Below are positions 12,336-23,791 of a stretch of 64,000 nt of DNA, one piece after another. Within the stretch, counting starts at the first letter, position 1, and each line of letters opens with the position of its first letter. A model generated the notes under the pieces. The model saw only the letters and a program-made list of their open reading frames with translations. It had not been told where the DNA came from and did no database searches. A program made the position numbers and the translations under genes. Origin of the DNA: Paramecium pentaurelia. Its lineage: Eukaryota; Ciliophora; Oligohymenophorea; Peniculida; Parameciidae. The stretch lies in assembly GCA_905183005.1 (NCBI GenBank), contig CAJJDO010000012.1, positions 463,338 through 527,337 on the forward strand, written 5' to 3'.

Positions 12336-12377
12336 TATTAACTAATAAATTATGTTTTACTTAATATAAATATACAT

Positions 12378-13169
12378 TCATTCAACTTTTTGTTTTTCAT
12401 CACCTTCTACTACTTTTTTTGGAGAGTCTTCATCTTCCTATTAGTTTTCAACCTATTTTTTTGATTCAGATCTATCATCATCCTACTCTTATGATTTAAC
12501 TTTATTTTTTTATTTTTTTTATTTTTTATTTCTCTCAGGAACACAACAAACTAAAAAAATAAAGAAATTATTTACTTATATATGATAGTAAAACACCTAC
12601 TAAAAAAAAAGATGATAGAACAAGCCATTCCTTTAATTCAAAAATAGAAAAATCAGATAAGTCTTATTATTTACTTTAATTACGCTATCTCTTTCTACCT
12701 CCATCTTATTGATCATTTCCATCACCTCCTTCATATTCTTTTTGTTATTGTTTAACCAAATCATCAATTGATTTAATGATTTTAAGAATTTCATTTTTTT
12801 TTGCACTCTTTTTTTTTGATCCATATTTTTTTAAATCAGCTTTTTCAACTAAATGCTTATGTGCTTCTAAATTTATTTTTTATTATTGCAATGATTATAT
12901 AATCTATCTATTATAAATATTCTTACATCCATTGTTTACTAAGTAGAAATGCTATCTAAACATGATTCAACTAAAGAAGCAACAGCAAATAAAATTGCAT
13001 CTTCTTGTGTTAAACCTTATTATTGAACCATTTCTGCTACAGTTCTACCAGCTAATTCCTAATTTGACTGCAAATAGTATTTAGAAAAGATAACACAAGC
13101 AGCATTTTTCAATTATTGTTCATCTTATATTTGAGCATAAGCTAATGATAACACTATTAATATTAACAT
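12378..13169 (-). CDS. Type I membrane protein with lumenal helical domain
   Basis: Minus-strand gene with two introns (12904-12926 and 12551-12575). The N-terminus MLILIVLSLAYAQ is a signal peptide. A lumenal domain of about 170 residues follows, helical and with few cysteines (AACVIF, VESCLD), then a Lys- and Gln-rich region, and then one transmembrane segment (WLVLSSFFLVGVLLSYIICC). The cytosolic tail is highly charged, starting PERNKK and ending in a Glu/Asp/Lys-rich sequence. This layout suggests an ER, granule or surface membrane protein with a charged cytosolic tail. The family is not recognised. The exon joins are supported by frame continuity and standard 23- and 25-base introns. Confidence 0.75.
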
Positions 13170-13311
13170 TAATTATTTATTTATATATAAATTCTAATAA
13201 TTTTTAAATGTAAAATTTAAGTTTTGGATCAAAAATTATCTCAAATTGAATTATATACTTTTTAAAACATATTTAAGATCATAGAATAAATAATTTATTG
13301 ATATAAATCAT

Positions 13312-15964
13312 TCATTAATTACAATATGATCTTCCTTTTCTAATTTTTGATGCTTTCTAAGGAAAATTTTAATTAAGTTATTTAAGAATTAGTTATTTTA
13401 TAATGAATTAGACATTATTATGTGGAAAATATTCAGTGTAATTTTAAACTTTATCTATATCATCTAAAGTATAAGAAAAGTAACTTTCTCTAAGTAATTA
13501 TAATTATAAATATTTTTCTGAGTTTTATTAGGCTTTATAAATAGATTTACGTTAATTTTAAATAATTGAGTGCTTTTTTGAGTTTATTTATGTGGTGGAT
13601 TAAGCTTAACTTTATGAACTCCGAACTTATGAATTTTTCATATGTTTTTTTATTGATAAATTTGATTTTAATAATTGATAATGCATTTGATCATCTTCAA
13701 ACTTAACTGAATTGTTTTCAGAATTTTTTTCTTTAATACTTCCTATCTCTGATTGAGCATATAATTATGTAAAGTCTTTATCATCTTAGAATTCTAAAGC
13801 TGCATTTTAAACTTCATCATTCTCTAATAAAGTATGAAATTTATATATCTTTCTTTAAAAATAAGATCGATTATTTTTGAGACTATAATTATTTTTTAGA
13901 ATTTTCATATAAGAATTAGGATTGTATTGTATAAGTGGACACTTGATTGATGGGTGATTTTTTTAATTACATATTTAACAATTTTGTTTTAAAAGTGTAT
14001 AATCTTATCTGAATAATAAGGTATCTTTTATTTTATGAAATCTTTAAAAATCTCTAAAATTTTATTGTATTATTTTTAGAACAGAATCTCTATCAATTTT
14101 AAATAATTCAGTAAATGAATTACTTATGGCTGATTCAATAGTATTTTATCCAGTAAAAAATTAAAATTCTCCAAAAGTATCTCCGGGTTTCAAAATCTTT
14201 ACAATTTTTTAACTCTTTTCTTCTACAATATTTACTTCTCCTTCAACAATGTAATACCTAATATTTTACAATAATTAATTACAAATATTTATCAGATCTA
14301 TCATTTCGATGATATATAATATCTTTAGGAGTGACTTTCATTTAAATTAATTACTTAGATATAAATCCATTTGAAATATCAGAGAAGTTATTTTAAAAAA
14401 TCTAGATTTTCTTTGATATTTTATTTCTTATATTTAAATTTAATTCATTTTATAAACTAATAGGTAATTCTTTTAATATAGTTGATGTTTCTATATTATT
14501 ATCCTAAGCTTCTTTTTCTTTATTATATTTAAAATAATTTCTAACCCTATGTTATAGGGATTAATCTACAAATTGTTTTTCCATATAAGAATTTAGCAAT
14601 ATTAGATTCCTTCTTAATATATATGGATTTTATATACTTATATTTTGTTTTTTATTCATTTATACTTTTAACTGTCATTCCTATTTCATTAATCGAATAA
14701 GCAAACATGCAACTAGATAGTAACATAACAATAATTGAAAATATAATTTCAATTTAATTTTTAGGTGTAATATCACCATATCCTACTGTTGCAACAGTAG
14801 TGGTTGACCAATAAAATGAATAATTATATTTAACCCAAATATTTTAACCTATTATTTCCTCTTATTCTAGCCATGATCCATAAATATGATGAGTAATATC
14901 TCCAATATAATGCCAAAAGCATGCAATAAAATGAACAAAATAAGCTAGTGTAACAAATAGAGATATTAAATCTAGTAGATTCAAATTTATTCCTTTTAAG
15001 TATAATTATTCTAATTAAGATTCATATTTAGCATGTATGGATTTACAAATTATTATTATTAATAATATACCTATAATTTCTCTAGCAAAAGGTATTTAAA
15101 ATAATTCCAAATATACTAAAATCCATAATAAACCTTAAATGATGACATTTAAAAAAGATTTATTTTAATAATTGATATTAGGATCAATTGATATCTAATC
15201 TTTTGTCTGAGACAATTAAATTAAATTTGTAATTAAAGTATCAACTAAAATTGAGATTATAAAGGAAATTTCAATTCCTTTTAAAAAATGATCATAACGA
15301 CCAAATGATATTATGAATGGACAATACCATAATTATAATAATTGAGAAAAAAATGAGTAAACCTCCCAAATTGTAAATAATAATTAAAATTTTTTTTAAA
15401 AGTTGTTAAACCATTTAAGACACTCTTCATAATTATTTTATAAAATTCTAATGTTTATATAATTAGATATAGCTTTACAAATACATAAAATAGATAAACC
15501 TTTCTATTTTTAAATTTATTGCTTGCAATCCTCTTTTCTTTTAAGTAAACAATCATCTTGAAATATTTATAATTATTTCTAACTATTTTTTAGTATATAA
15601 GCACTTGAAAATAAATTACTTTTGAATCTTTCAACATTTTATGATTTTTTCATTGTTTTCAATAGGTTTACTGACATATTAATTATTTTCTAATCTTTGG
15701 GCTTGCATTAAATATTTTCTAAATTAGGTAATTATAGTTATCTTGGTGAATTATAGCTTTTTTATTACACATTATACTAGTTTTACTATAATATTTAAAT
15801 CATTTAACCTATTTTTCTATTTTTTCAGGTTCCTCTGATAAACTAGATTCATTAGAAGATTATCTTTTAACATAGTTATCTATGTTATTTGATGCTAATT
15901 AATTAAATGGACCAATAATTGAATTGTTTAACAATCCATCATGAGTTCTATGGCTAGAAATCAT
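13312..15964 (-). CDS. Voltage/CNBD-type potassium channel
   Basis: A member of the large ciliate family of six-transmembrane K+ channels with a cytosolic cyclic-nucleotide-binding fold. The selectivity filter TTTVATVGYGDITP is intact, preceded by FVHFIACFWHYIG and flanked by S1-S6-like hydrophobic segments. The C-linker is followed by a CNBD-like beta barrel (YIVEGEVNIVEE, LKPGDTFGEFQFF). The usual Arg of the phosphate cassette is absent (QNTIESAISN), so cyclic nucleotide binding is doubtful. A Cys/His cluster CQICNQKNHPSIKCP follows, a feature I associate with this ciliate channel group. Introns at 15786-15808 (GTT donor), 14613-14637 (ends AAG) and 14258-14282 give an uninterrupted frame. 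Likely located in the ciliary or plasma membrane. Confidence 0.92.
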
Positions 15965-16857
15965 AATTTTATAAATAATAAGATAATAATATAATACTTA
16001 ATTTTTAATTCTTTTTAAAACCATATATAATCACCTTTATTTTAAATTCAACTTAAACTCTATTATTTTATTAACTACATTTTAATTAATTATATAAATT
16101 TAAGTTAATAAGGATATTTAAAGATAAAAGGTGAACATAATATTTTCCACAGATTTTCATAATTTTAAATTATAACTTTATTAAAATCATTTCTTTTATT
16201 GAGAAATATAATTAATTTAGAGCTGCCATTATTATAAAATAATAAATCGAATTTAAATTCTTCAAGAATTATTTACTTATTTACATATTAGTTTCTTGTC
16301 TATTTTTAGATTGAAAAATAATTAATAAAATTATTAAATTAAATGATTAGATATATGATTGAATCAGCCTTATATCCTTTTAGTCATATTTTATCAAATT
16401 TAAATAGTCACATATTTATAATTTATTTTAAAATAAAATCCTTTAAAGCTGAATTTAGGTTATAATTTTACTATTTTTATCTTTTAACTAAATTTCTCTT
16501 TTATTAATATCATATCTAATAGAATCAATAAAAGAGTTTTATCTAATAAATCTTGAAGAAAATTACTTATTTATTATAATATTATAACTTAGAATATTTT
16601 GCAAGCCTTTATTCAATAAATATTGTAATCCATTTTAGTAAATTAATTCATTTTTAATTAATAATTGATTTTTTCTTTTAATTTTTTTTAATGTGATAGT
16701 TCGAATAATTACTCTTTAAAATCAAATTAATATAATTTTAATATTAATATTACATAAATGTTTATTTTCTGATTATAAAACATGTCAATTTATTAAATTA
16801 CTGAAACTTAATGAAAAAAGAAATACGAATATATTTTATTAAGCTATGTAATTATTA
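15965..16857. other. Non-coding AT-rich DNA
   Basis: About 900 bases with no open frame I would defend on either strand. It lies upstream of the K+ channel gene and may contain its promoter and further remains of the transposon relic that follows. Confidence 0.4.
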
Positions 16858-17345
16858 TATAAAATTTAAATCATGAAGAATTCTTCCAACCTCCATATAA
16901 GCTCTTTAATTGATATAGTATCAATTTTTCAAGTAAACTCCAGAAACTCTACATAATTCTTGATGGAAATTGTTAATTAACCTATTTTTTAGAAAGCATT
17001 CTCTAGTTTTCACATTTTATTTTATCAGAATCCATATGTGCTCAATAAAATTAAGTTTAGAACGGTGTGAAATTATGGAAAATAGATAAAATGTGAGTTT
17101 ATTTATTTTTTAGTTATTCTGAGAGGTCATTTTATTATATATATCTTTATTTTATCAAAAATTTTAATTAATTTAACAAGGCTTTAAAAATCTACTGATT
17201 TATTCTAATTAATTGAGCTTACATACTTTTCTAAACTAAAAATGATGGAGCATTAAAAGTGTTTGATAAAACCAGCTGAGATAAAGCTCTGATGAATGTG
17301 AAAGTTTTTTGATTGAGTGTAATTTTTAACCTAATTTTATGGCAT
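16858..17345 (-). pseudogene. Decayed Tc1/mariner-like transposase
   Basis: Minus-strand translation gives the motif SKLNFIEHIWILIKQNV (coding bases about 17000-17061). This matches the third catalytic region of IS630/Tc1/mariner transposases, where the pattern is S-x-x-L-N-x-I-E-x-x-W-x-x-x-K, and the Glu is the third member of the DDE triad. Downstream, ELCRVSGVYLKN is followed by an in-frame TGA (16921-16923) where Trp would fit, and then the frame continues as YYINQRAYMEVGRILHD. Upstream on the same strand is SFISAGFIKHF (about 17258-17300), resembling the stretch between the second and third catalytic residues. Several TGA stops and frame changes separate the pieces, so it is dead. I did not find terminal inverted repeats. 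Confidence 0.55.
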
Positions 17346-18057
17346 CTTAGATTGTATATAAAAATTATATTTTATTTATTTACATTAACAAAAGTGCATT
17401 AATTTTAGATTTACTTAAATTATAACAACAACAAAAATTAATTAGATTTGTGTACCAGTTTTATGAAGTTAGTTGTTACTGCTCATCAGTAAATTAAATG
17501 GAGGTTAATTATTCAAATCATTAAAATTTATTTTATTAGACAATTCTAATTTTCACTATTCATAGTCATAGAAGTCAATTAAAAGAAATAAGACTATTTT
17601 ATATAAAAACTATTATTTATTATTTAAATAGCCCTATTATCTCAAAATACTCTTTAAATGCAATGAAAATAATTCAAAATAAAAAGTTTATTATGGGCAA
17701 ATTACAATTTAAAAATTATATCTCTCTGATATATTTTATTTAATATAAACTTTACTTGAAAAGAATATTATTATTGAATTTAGGATTTGAAAGAATGTTT
17801 TAAAGAATTCATTCAATATTATTTATGGACAAAAAAAAGAATCTAGAAATATCTTTATATAAATTATTTTAATTTAAGTATTTCTATTATTCTATTTTAA
17901 TAATAATATTAAACATTTTAAGTTTAATAATAGATAAATAATTAAATCATATTAAAATATTAGGATAATAAGAAAAAGTTAATCAGGAATCAAATTATTA
18001 TAGTCTAATAAAATAATTAATATAAATTATTATTTATTTGTAAAATTAATAAAGATA
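17346..18057. other. Non-coding AT-rich DNA beside the transposase relic
   Basis: About 700 bases without a convincing frame; it precedes the small gene at 18058 and may include further transposon remains. Nothing else seen. Confidence 0.35.
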
Positions 18058-18282
18058 ATGGGATTATGTTTATCTAAAAAATAAGAATCTAAAAGAAATA
18101 TTATAGTAAGATTAGAGGATCATGTCAAAAAAATTGATTAAAATAATGTTCACGATTAAGCTTTATTGATTTTATATAATAGTAGAAACTAAAGAGTATA
18201 TCATTTAAATGAACCAATAATGAATGGATTTAGTAAATAGTTTCAAAAAACACAAGAGCCTTCTCAAAAAAGCTCTGTATGA
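18058..18282 (+). CDS. Small, possibly N-myristoylated protein
   Basis: ORF of 74 codons plus TGA, beginning MGLCLSKKQES. Gly2 with Cys4 and Ser6 and a following basic patch fits an N-myristoylation plus palmitoylation signal. The rest is hydrophilic (KRNIIVRLEDHVKKIDQN) with no known domain. The short length means an unrecognised intron near GTATGA at the end is possible. It precedes, in the same orientation, the larger gene at 18399. Confidence 0.5.
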
Positions 18283-18398
18283 AAATATTTTGAGATGGTG
18301 ATTAAATGTGATTTTTTATTAATATTTTATGAATTGAAAATAGATAATATAATTTAGTAATAATTATAATAATATATAAGTATATCATCAATTTAGAA

Positions 18399-19248
18399 AT
18401 GAAAAGGCTAATATAGAGTACTGACTTTAATGTGGCAATTCCTATAAGTAGCACAAAACATACAATTAATGATGGTTTGTTAGTTTATATAATAATTGAT
18501 AGATTACTATATGTTCCAAAAATATAAATGTTCATCACCAGCAATTTTAGGGGATGTCTTTCGTTGTAATACACCAATCTAATCCTAACTATCACCTATC
18601 GAAAATTAATAAAAAAGTTGCTTTTCACTTTTATCAGACAACTTTGATTTTTCTGTTAAAGATGTATCTCGAAAATATAATAATGTATCTCGATAATTAA
18701 GTACATAAAAAGAAAATGAAGAAGAAACAATTAAAATTTAGAGAATAATCAAACAGGAATAAATTATTCTTGAAGAATAAGAAATTTTAAATAAAAAATT
18801 ACAAAAAATTAGATTTGATACAAATTAAAAATTAGAGGAACTTGATTAATGTAAATTATATTAATATATATTAGAATATCTTATAAGGAGATAAGAAATA
18901 ATAAAATAATTATAATTCTCAATAGGTTAATATAATAGCAACTTTAGAGATAGTTAAATTAAGGAACCTCCATTAAAAAGTGCTCTAAAGAAAAAAGAAA
19001 ATAAAAGATAACATACAGAAGATAAATATTAAAATCAATTTAATGATGAAGATTCCTAAGATGATTGGAACTTTATACATTAAGCTAAAATAAACCTTGA
19101 AAAATAAAGAACACACTAAAATACTGATGACGAACGAACTCCCTCTAAAGTTCGATTTGTTAGTAATAAAGATGCTAATTAATAAAAGAAAATGCAAAAA
19201 AGCATTAATATATCTGATTTAAATGTATTTTTAAAATTTAGGCATTGA
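18399..19248 (+). CDS. Hypothetical coiled-coil protein with a KVRF (PP1-docking type) motif
   Basis: Spliced 265-residue protein with introns at 18475-18502 (GTTTGT donor) and 18851-18874. The first third is Ser/Thr-rich. The middle is a Glu/Lys/Gln coiled coil (EEETIKIQRIIKQEQIILEE). The C-terminal third is charged and contains TPSKVRFVSN, a match to the RVxF phosphatase-1 docking consensus preceded by a possible Thr-Pro phosphosite. It ends NVFLKFRH. I do not recognise the family. Both introns are required to avoid TGA codons and together give a length divisible by three. Confidence 0.65.
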
Positions 19249-20215
19249 CACAATTAAAAATCTATTTTTAATACAAATTCAATATTTGTAAACTATTCTC
19301 CTGTGATAATGAAGGAGATTACTAATAATTATTGTTTATTATTAACTTATTCTTCATTTTTATGCTTAAGAGTGATCATTAAAGGTTTTTCCTTTTTATC
19401 ATTTTGACAAATCTGATGAACATTTATCTAAAATGATTGGAAATTAAAATCACTTTGATTTTATTCCACTTTATTCTGAATCATAATATAAGTCCACTTT
19501 TTTAATACTAAATTTCTCCAATTATTTCAAATAAACTACTATATATAATCTGCCTTTAAATAGAAATATTCTAATTCATTCCCTTTTTGTTTTTATTTTT
19601 CAATATATAGTGATTTAATTATTTTGAAATATTTATTGTATTTTTAAATAATTCTATTGAGTCCTTATTACAATAAGTCTATTAATTCTTTAAAATCTAA
19701 ATTCATATCACTTTCTATAACAACTATTTGTTACGAATTTGGATCGTTTATTAGATTTTTCTTATGAAAAACTATCCAAATATTATAAGGATGTTGGCTT
19801 GGTATTGTTAATACTTATAATAATATAGTATTTTAAGAATTGTGAAAAATTTTGATCCATTTTTCGAATAAACATTTTTATATTTAAAAGAAAGTTTTTC
19901 TTTTAAACTCTGAATTTCTGCATATCTTTGTTCTTAAAAAAAACAGTAATAATATGAGTATAAAAATTTGTCTAGTTTCAAATACTATAAAAGCTGTCTT
20001 TCTCTTATTTTTTTTGAAACTCGCTTATATTTTTAAATATAAATTTTATTTGATTTTCTTCTCAACTTTATAATTTTGCTTTATTGAATAATTGCAAGGA
20101 ACCCTTTTCTTGATTTTGTATAGTAAAAGTGAATTAAAAAGGATTCACCTAAAAAATTTAACTAACCAACATACTATCTAATTTATTATTGGTAATCTTC
20201 ATGTTAGAAATATGA
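19249..20215 (-). pseudogene. Coding-like minus-strand stretch with broken frames
   Basis: Several minus-strand segments have coding-like composition. Examples are IVVIESDMNLDFKELIDLLQ near 19650-19720, WRNLVLKKWTY followed by NDKKEKPLMITLKHKNEE near 19340-19520, and EQRYAEIQSLKEKLSFKYKN near 19870-19940. They lie in different frames with TGA codons between them, and the introns I tried do not join them cleanly. It may be a real gene with introns I failed to place, or a decayed gene. No family assigned. Confidence 0.35.
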
Positions 20216-20450
20216 AAGAACTTTCAGTAGTTTTGAAGAAAAAAATGAAGATTTTTAGCAAAATATAAACAACAAAAACTAAGGATGCTTTTGAAGTCTT
20301 AAAAGAAACTATAGAAATATTTTTCTTAACAATTTTTTCCATATTCTTAATAATTTTGATTTTTAATTATATTCGTATAAGTAATAAATATTTCTAAAGA
20401 TAATTGATTAAGAATTTATTTTTAAGAATTCATCATAATTTTAAATATTA

Positions 20451-22207
20451 ATGATTATATACTTTTAACTATTAATGGCCTTTACTCTAGGAATGATGCC
20501 ATCACCTAAATAGATTGAAAGAGGTGATAAAACTGTGGAAATAACAAAAATATGTTCCATAAAATTTACAACTTTTGATGTATTTCCAGATCACATAATA
20601 TAACTACTATTTCATTATCATTAATTAATAACATATGATGAGGATTGCGATTTTGAAGAATCCATTTAGAATGTAAATTTAAAAGTTGATGGAGCATTGA
20701 AATTTGAGATTAGTTTAGAAAGTAATGAACAATTATATTGGGTTAAAAATACAAAAGAAGAAGCTTATGAATTAGAAATAGATGAAAATTTAAATATAAA
20801 GATATAAGCATAAAATCATTGGGGTTTAGCAAGAGCTCTTGATACTGTAAATCAATTAGCCATAAATAATGAAATAGAGAATGTAATCTATATAAATATT
20901 ATAATAGTTACCTATTTATATAAGTGATGAGCCTTAATATATTCATAGAGGAGTAATGATAGACACAGCCAGGAATTTTTTACCTGTAAAATTAATAAAG
21001 AGAACTATTGATGCTTTAGTAATAAATAAATTGAATGTTTTACATTGGCATATTACAGATGATGAAAGTTTTCCACTCTTATTAAGTAATTATAGTTAAA
21101 TAACAAATAATTCAAAATATTAGAAAGATGGATATTTTACAAAGGAAGATGTTTAAGATATTATATAATATGCTTCAATAAGAGCAGTATAAATAATACC
21201 TGAAATAGACACACCAGCACATGTTCATTCTTGGGGTAGATCATCTGAATTATCAGAAATTATAATTACATGTGATACTAATATAAAATAATATGGATAA
21301 TTAGATCCAACTTTAGAATTTACATATGAAGTCTTAAAGTCTGTAATGTAAGATTTGAATGATATGTTTGCTAAAGTATAATTTATTCATTTTGGTGGTG
21401 ATGAAGCTAGTATTTAATGTTTTGAATAAAAACCATCCATTAAAGAATTTATGGATTAACATGGAATAGCTAACTATTTTGATCTTTAAGTTTATTATAT
21501 TGGAATATCTAAATTATTTAAGAAATTAACTAATTAATAAAATAAAATTTTATTTTAATTAAACATTTATTTCTCTATAGAAAAAGATAAAAAGATATTT
21601 GGAATAATTAAATTAAATCACAAAAGAAAATCATTTATTGGTATAATAAAAAAGATTAACTTCCTGCAGATTAAGATGATATTATATAATGGTGGGGTCT
21701 ATCTTCTTAGCTTAATGAAGTAAAAAATAGGCCTAATTCATTTATCTTAAGCGATTTTCATCCTTTATATCTTGATATTGGTGTTGGAAATGCTTTTGGG
21801 GATAGATATGATAAATATTAAGCATGGAAGGATGTCTATAAATGGAACCCAAAAATTCCACATAATTTTTAAGGAAATATTTTAGGAGGTGAAACCCTAC
21901 TTTGGGGTGAAACTAACAATTAAAATACTCACTTTTAAAAATTATTTTTAAGATCATCAATTTTAAGTGATACGTAAATAAAATTAATATAAATAGTTTA
22001 TGGAATCCAGAAATTAAAAAGTAAGAATAATTTTGGAAATTTACCTAAAGATTAAGTGATATGGAAGATAGAATGAACAAGTATGGATTTCCTGTTTCTC
22101 CATTTACTCATAGTTATTGTAAAAGATAACTATAATAATGTTTTCCTTAACTTTACTCAACAAAATTAGAATTGCTTTTTATGTTCATTATAGTATATTT
22201 AATATGA
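20451..22207 (+). CDS. Beta-N-acetylhexosaminidase, glycoside hydrolase family 20, frame broken by an 80-bp segment
   Basis: Secreted or lysosomal enzyme that removes terminal N-acetylhexosamines. ATG 20451 gives a signal peptide (MIIYFQLLMAFTLGMM). The catalytic Asp-Glu pair is in FGGDEAS, with GVMIDTARNF, LHWHITDDESFP, PEIDTPAHVHSW, IQWWGLSS and GGETLLWGE in family order. Introns: 20883-20907 and 21974-21996. Between YFDLQVYY and RKRQKDIWNN the frame fails unless 80 bases (21498-21577, bounded by TA) are removed; with that removal the sum is 1629 coding bases (542 codons and a stop) and the missing family region is restored. See the separate entry. The tail ends hydrophobic (FMFIIVYLI), possibly a membrane or GPI signal. 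Part of the gene is repeated after the N at 22522. Confidence 0.92.
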
Positions 22208-22521
22208 AATAGAGTATAAGTAAATTAATAAATCTATTATAAAATATAACATTAAAGGAAATAGAATATTTTTTATTAAAAAAACAAATATATTAATTTA
22301 ATTAGGTTAAAGTACTTTTGATGTTTAAAAATTTAGAAAGTTGTTTAAATTTCCAATTCTTTATTTACTATTTCTTTTTGCTTCCAAAATATAAATCTAA
22401 TCACTTTTTTTTACATGATTAGTTGGATCATTCAAATCTAAATAGAAACATTATTTAGACTTAAAAAACTCTTAATAGTTCTAAATTATTTAGGTAGTCT
22501 ATCTAAAGATTCAACACTAAC
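21349..22521 (+). repeat. First copy of a 1173-bp direct repeat flanking a single N
   Basis: Bases 21349-22521 recur at 22523-23695 with an offset of 1174 and no difference that I noticed. The copies meet at one N. This is what an unmerged overlap between two contig ends looks like. Confidence 0.9.
21498..21577. mobile_element. Putative unexcised internal eliminated sequence (IES), 80 bp, TA-bounded
   Basis: The segment starts TATTGGAA and is followed directly by TA at 21578-21579. Its right end read inward is TATAGAGA. The Paramecium IES end consensus is TAYAGYNR; the right end matches except at one position, the left end less well, and shifting the cut by one TA gives TATATTGG at the left. 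Removal keeping one TA restores the GH20 frame and the expected family sequence. It contains no usable GT...AG intron. In the repeated copy it lies at 22672-22751. Alternatives are a true disrupting insertion or coding sequence I misjudge. Confidence 0.6.
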
Positions 22522-22522
22522 N
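22522..22522. other. Assembly gap (single N)
   Basis: The only ambiguous base in the window, exactly at the junction of the two repeat copies. Confidence 0.99.
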
Positions 22523-23695
22523 TAAGATTTGAATGATATGTTTGCTAAAGTATAATTTATTCATTTTGGTGGTGATGAAGCTAGTATTTAATGTTTTGAA
22601 TAAAAACCATCCATTAAAGAATTTATGGATTAACATGGAATAGCTAACTATTTTGATCTTTAAGTTTATTATATTGGAATATCTAAATTATTTAAGAAAT
22701 TAACTAATTAATAAAATAAAATTTTATTTTAATTAAACATTTATTTCTCTATAGAAAAAGATAAAAAGATATTTGGAATAATTAAATTAAATCACAAAAG
22801 AAAATCATTTATTGGTATAATAAAAAAGATTAACTTCCTGCAGATTAAGATGATATTATATAATGGTGGGGTCTATCTTCTTAGCTTAATGAAGTAAAAA
22901 ATAGGCCTAATTCATTTATCTTAAGCGATTTTCATCCTTTATATCTTGATATTGGTGTTGGAAATGCTTTTGGGGATAGATATGATAAATATTAAGCATG
23001 GAAGGATGTCTATAAATGGAACCCAAAAATTCCACATAATTTTTAAGGAAATATTTTAGGAGGTGAAACCCTACTTTGGGGTGAAACTAACAATTAAAAT
23101 ACTCACTTTTAAAAATTATTTTTAAGATCATCAATTTTAAGTGATACGTAAATAAAATTAATATAAATAGTTTATGGAATCCAGAAATTAAAAAGTAAGA
23201 ATAATTTTGGAAATTTACCTAAAGATTAAGTGATATGGAAGATAGAATGAACAAGTATGGATTTCCTGTTTCTCCATTTACTCATAGTTATTGTAAAAGA
23301 TAACTATAATAATGTTTTCCTTAACTTTACTCAACAAAATTAGAATTGCTTTTTATGTTCATTATAGTATATTTAATATGAAATAGAGTATAAGTAAATT
23401 AATAAATCTATTATAAAATATAACATTAAAGGAAATAGAATATTTTTTATTAAAAAAACAAATATATTAATTTAATTAGGTTAAAGTACTTTTGATGTTT
23501 AAAAATTTAGAAAGTTGTTTAAATTTCCAATTCTTTATTTACTATTTCTTTTTGCTTCCAAAATATAAATCTAATCACTTTTTTTTACATGATTAGTTGG
23601 ATCATTCAAATCTAAATAGAAACATTATTTAGACTTAAAAAACTCTTAATAGTTCTAAATTATTTAGGTAGTCTATCTAAAGATTCAACACTAAC
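22523..23695 (+). repeat. Second copy of the 1173-bp repeat, with a truncated GH20 gene
   Basis: This copy starts inside the hexosaminidase gene (frame of DLNDMFAKVQFIHFGGDEAS) and contains its 3' half to a stop at 23379-23381, the 80-bp TA-bounded segment at 22672-22751, and the last intron at 23148-23170. It has no start and no upstream exon. If the repeat is an assembly artefact this is not a second gene; if real, it is a 5'-truncated pseudogene. Confidence 0.85.
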
Positions 23696-23791
23696 ACAAA
23701 AGTCATTTATAAAATCATAGAGATATCTTTCAATTCTCTACTCTTAAAAAATATTTTAAATGTAAATTAATTATTTGTATTATAAAATCAT
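23606..23791 (-). CDS. Small ORF of doubtful status
   Basis: Minus-strand frame of 61 codons with coding-like content in its second half (ERYLYDFINDFCVSVESLDR). Its ATG overlaps the stop of the vWA gene by four bases, and part of it lies inside the repeated segment. It could be a small gene, or a lost C-terminal extension of the vWA gene after a frame break. No family recognised. Confidence 0.3.

Noticed and set aside
17270..17310. Box C/D snoRNA-like TGATGA followed by possible CTGA
   Set aside because: No terminal stem or properly spaced box D; the segment lies in the transposase relic.
19340..19520. Resemblance of EKPLMITLKHK to the PAZ/Piwi region of Argonaute proteins
   Set aside because: Only a few residues match and the neighbouring Piwi motifs are absent.
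22523..23381. A second hexosaminidase gene
   Set aside because: It is an exact copy of the 3' half of the first, starts at an N, and has no 5' end; an assembly duplicate is more likely.
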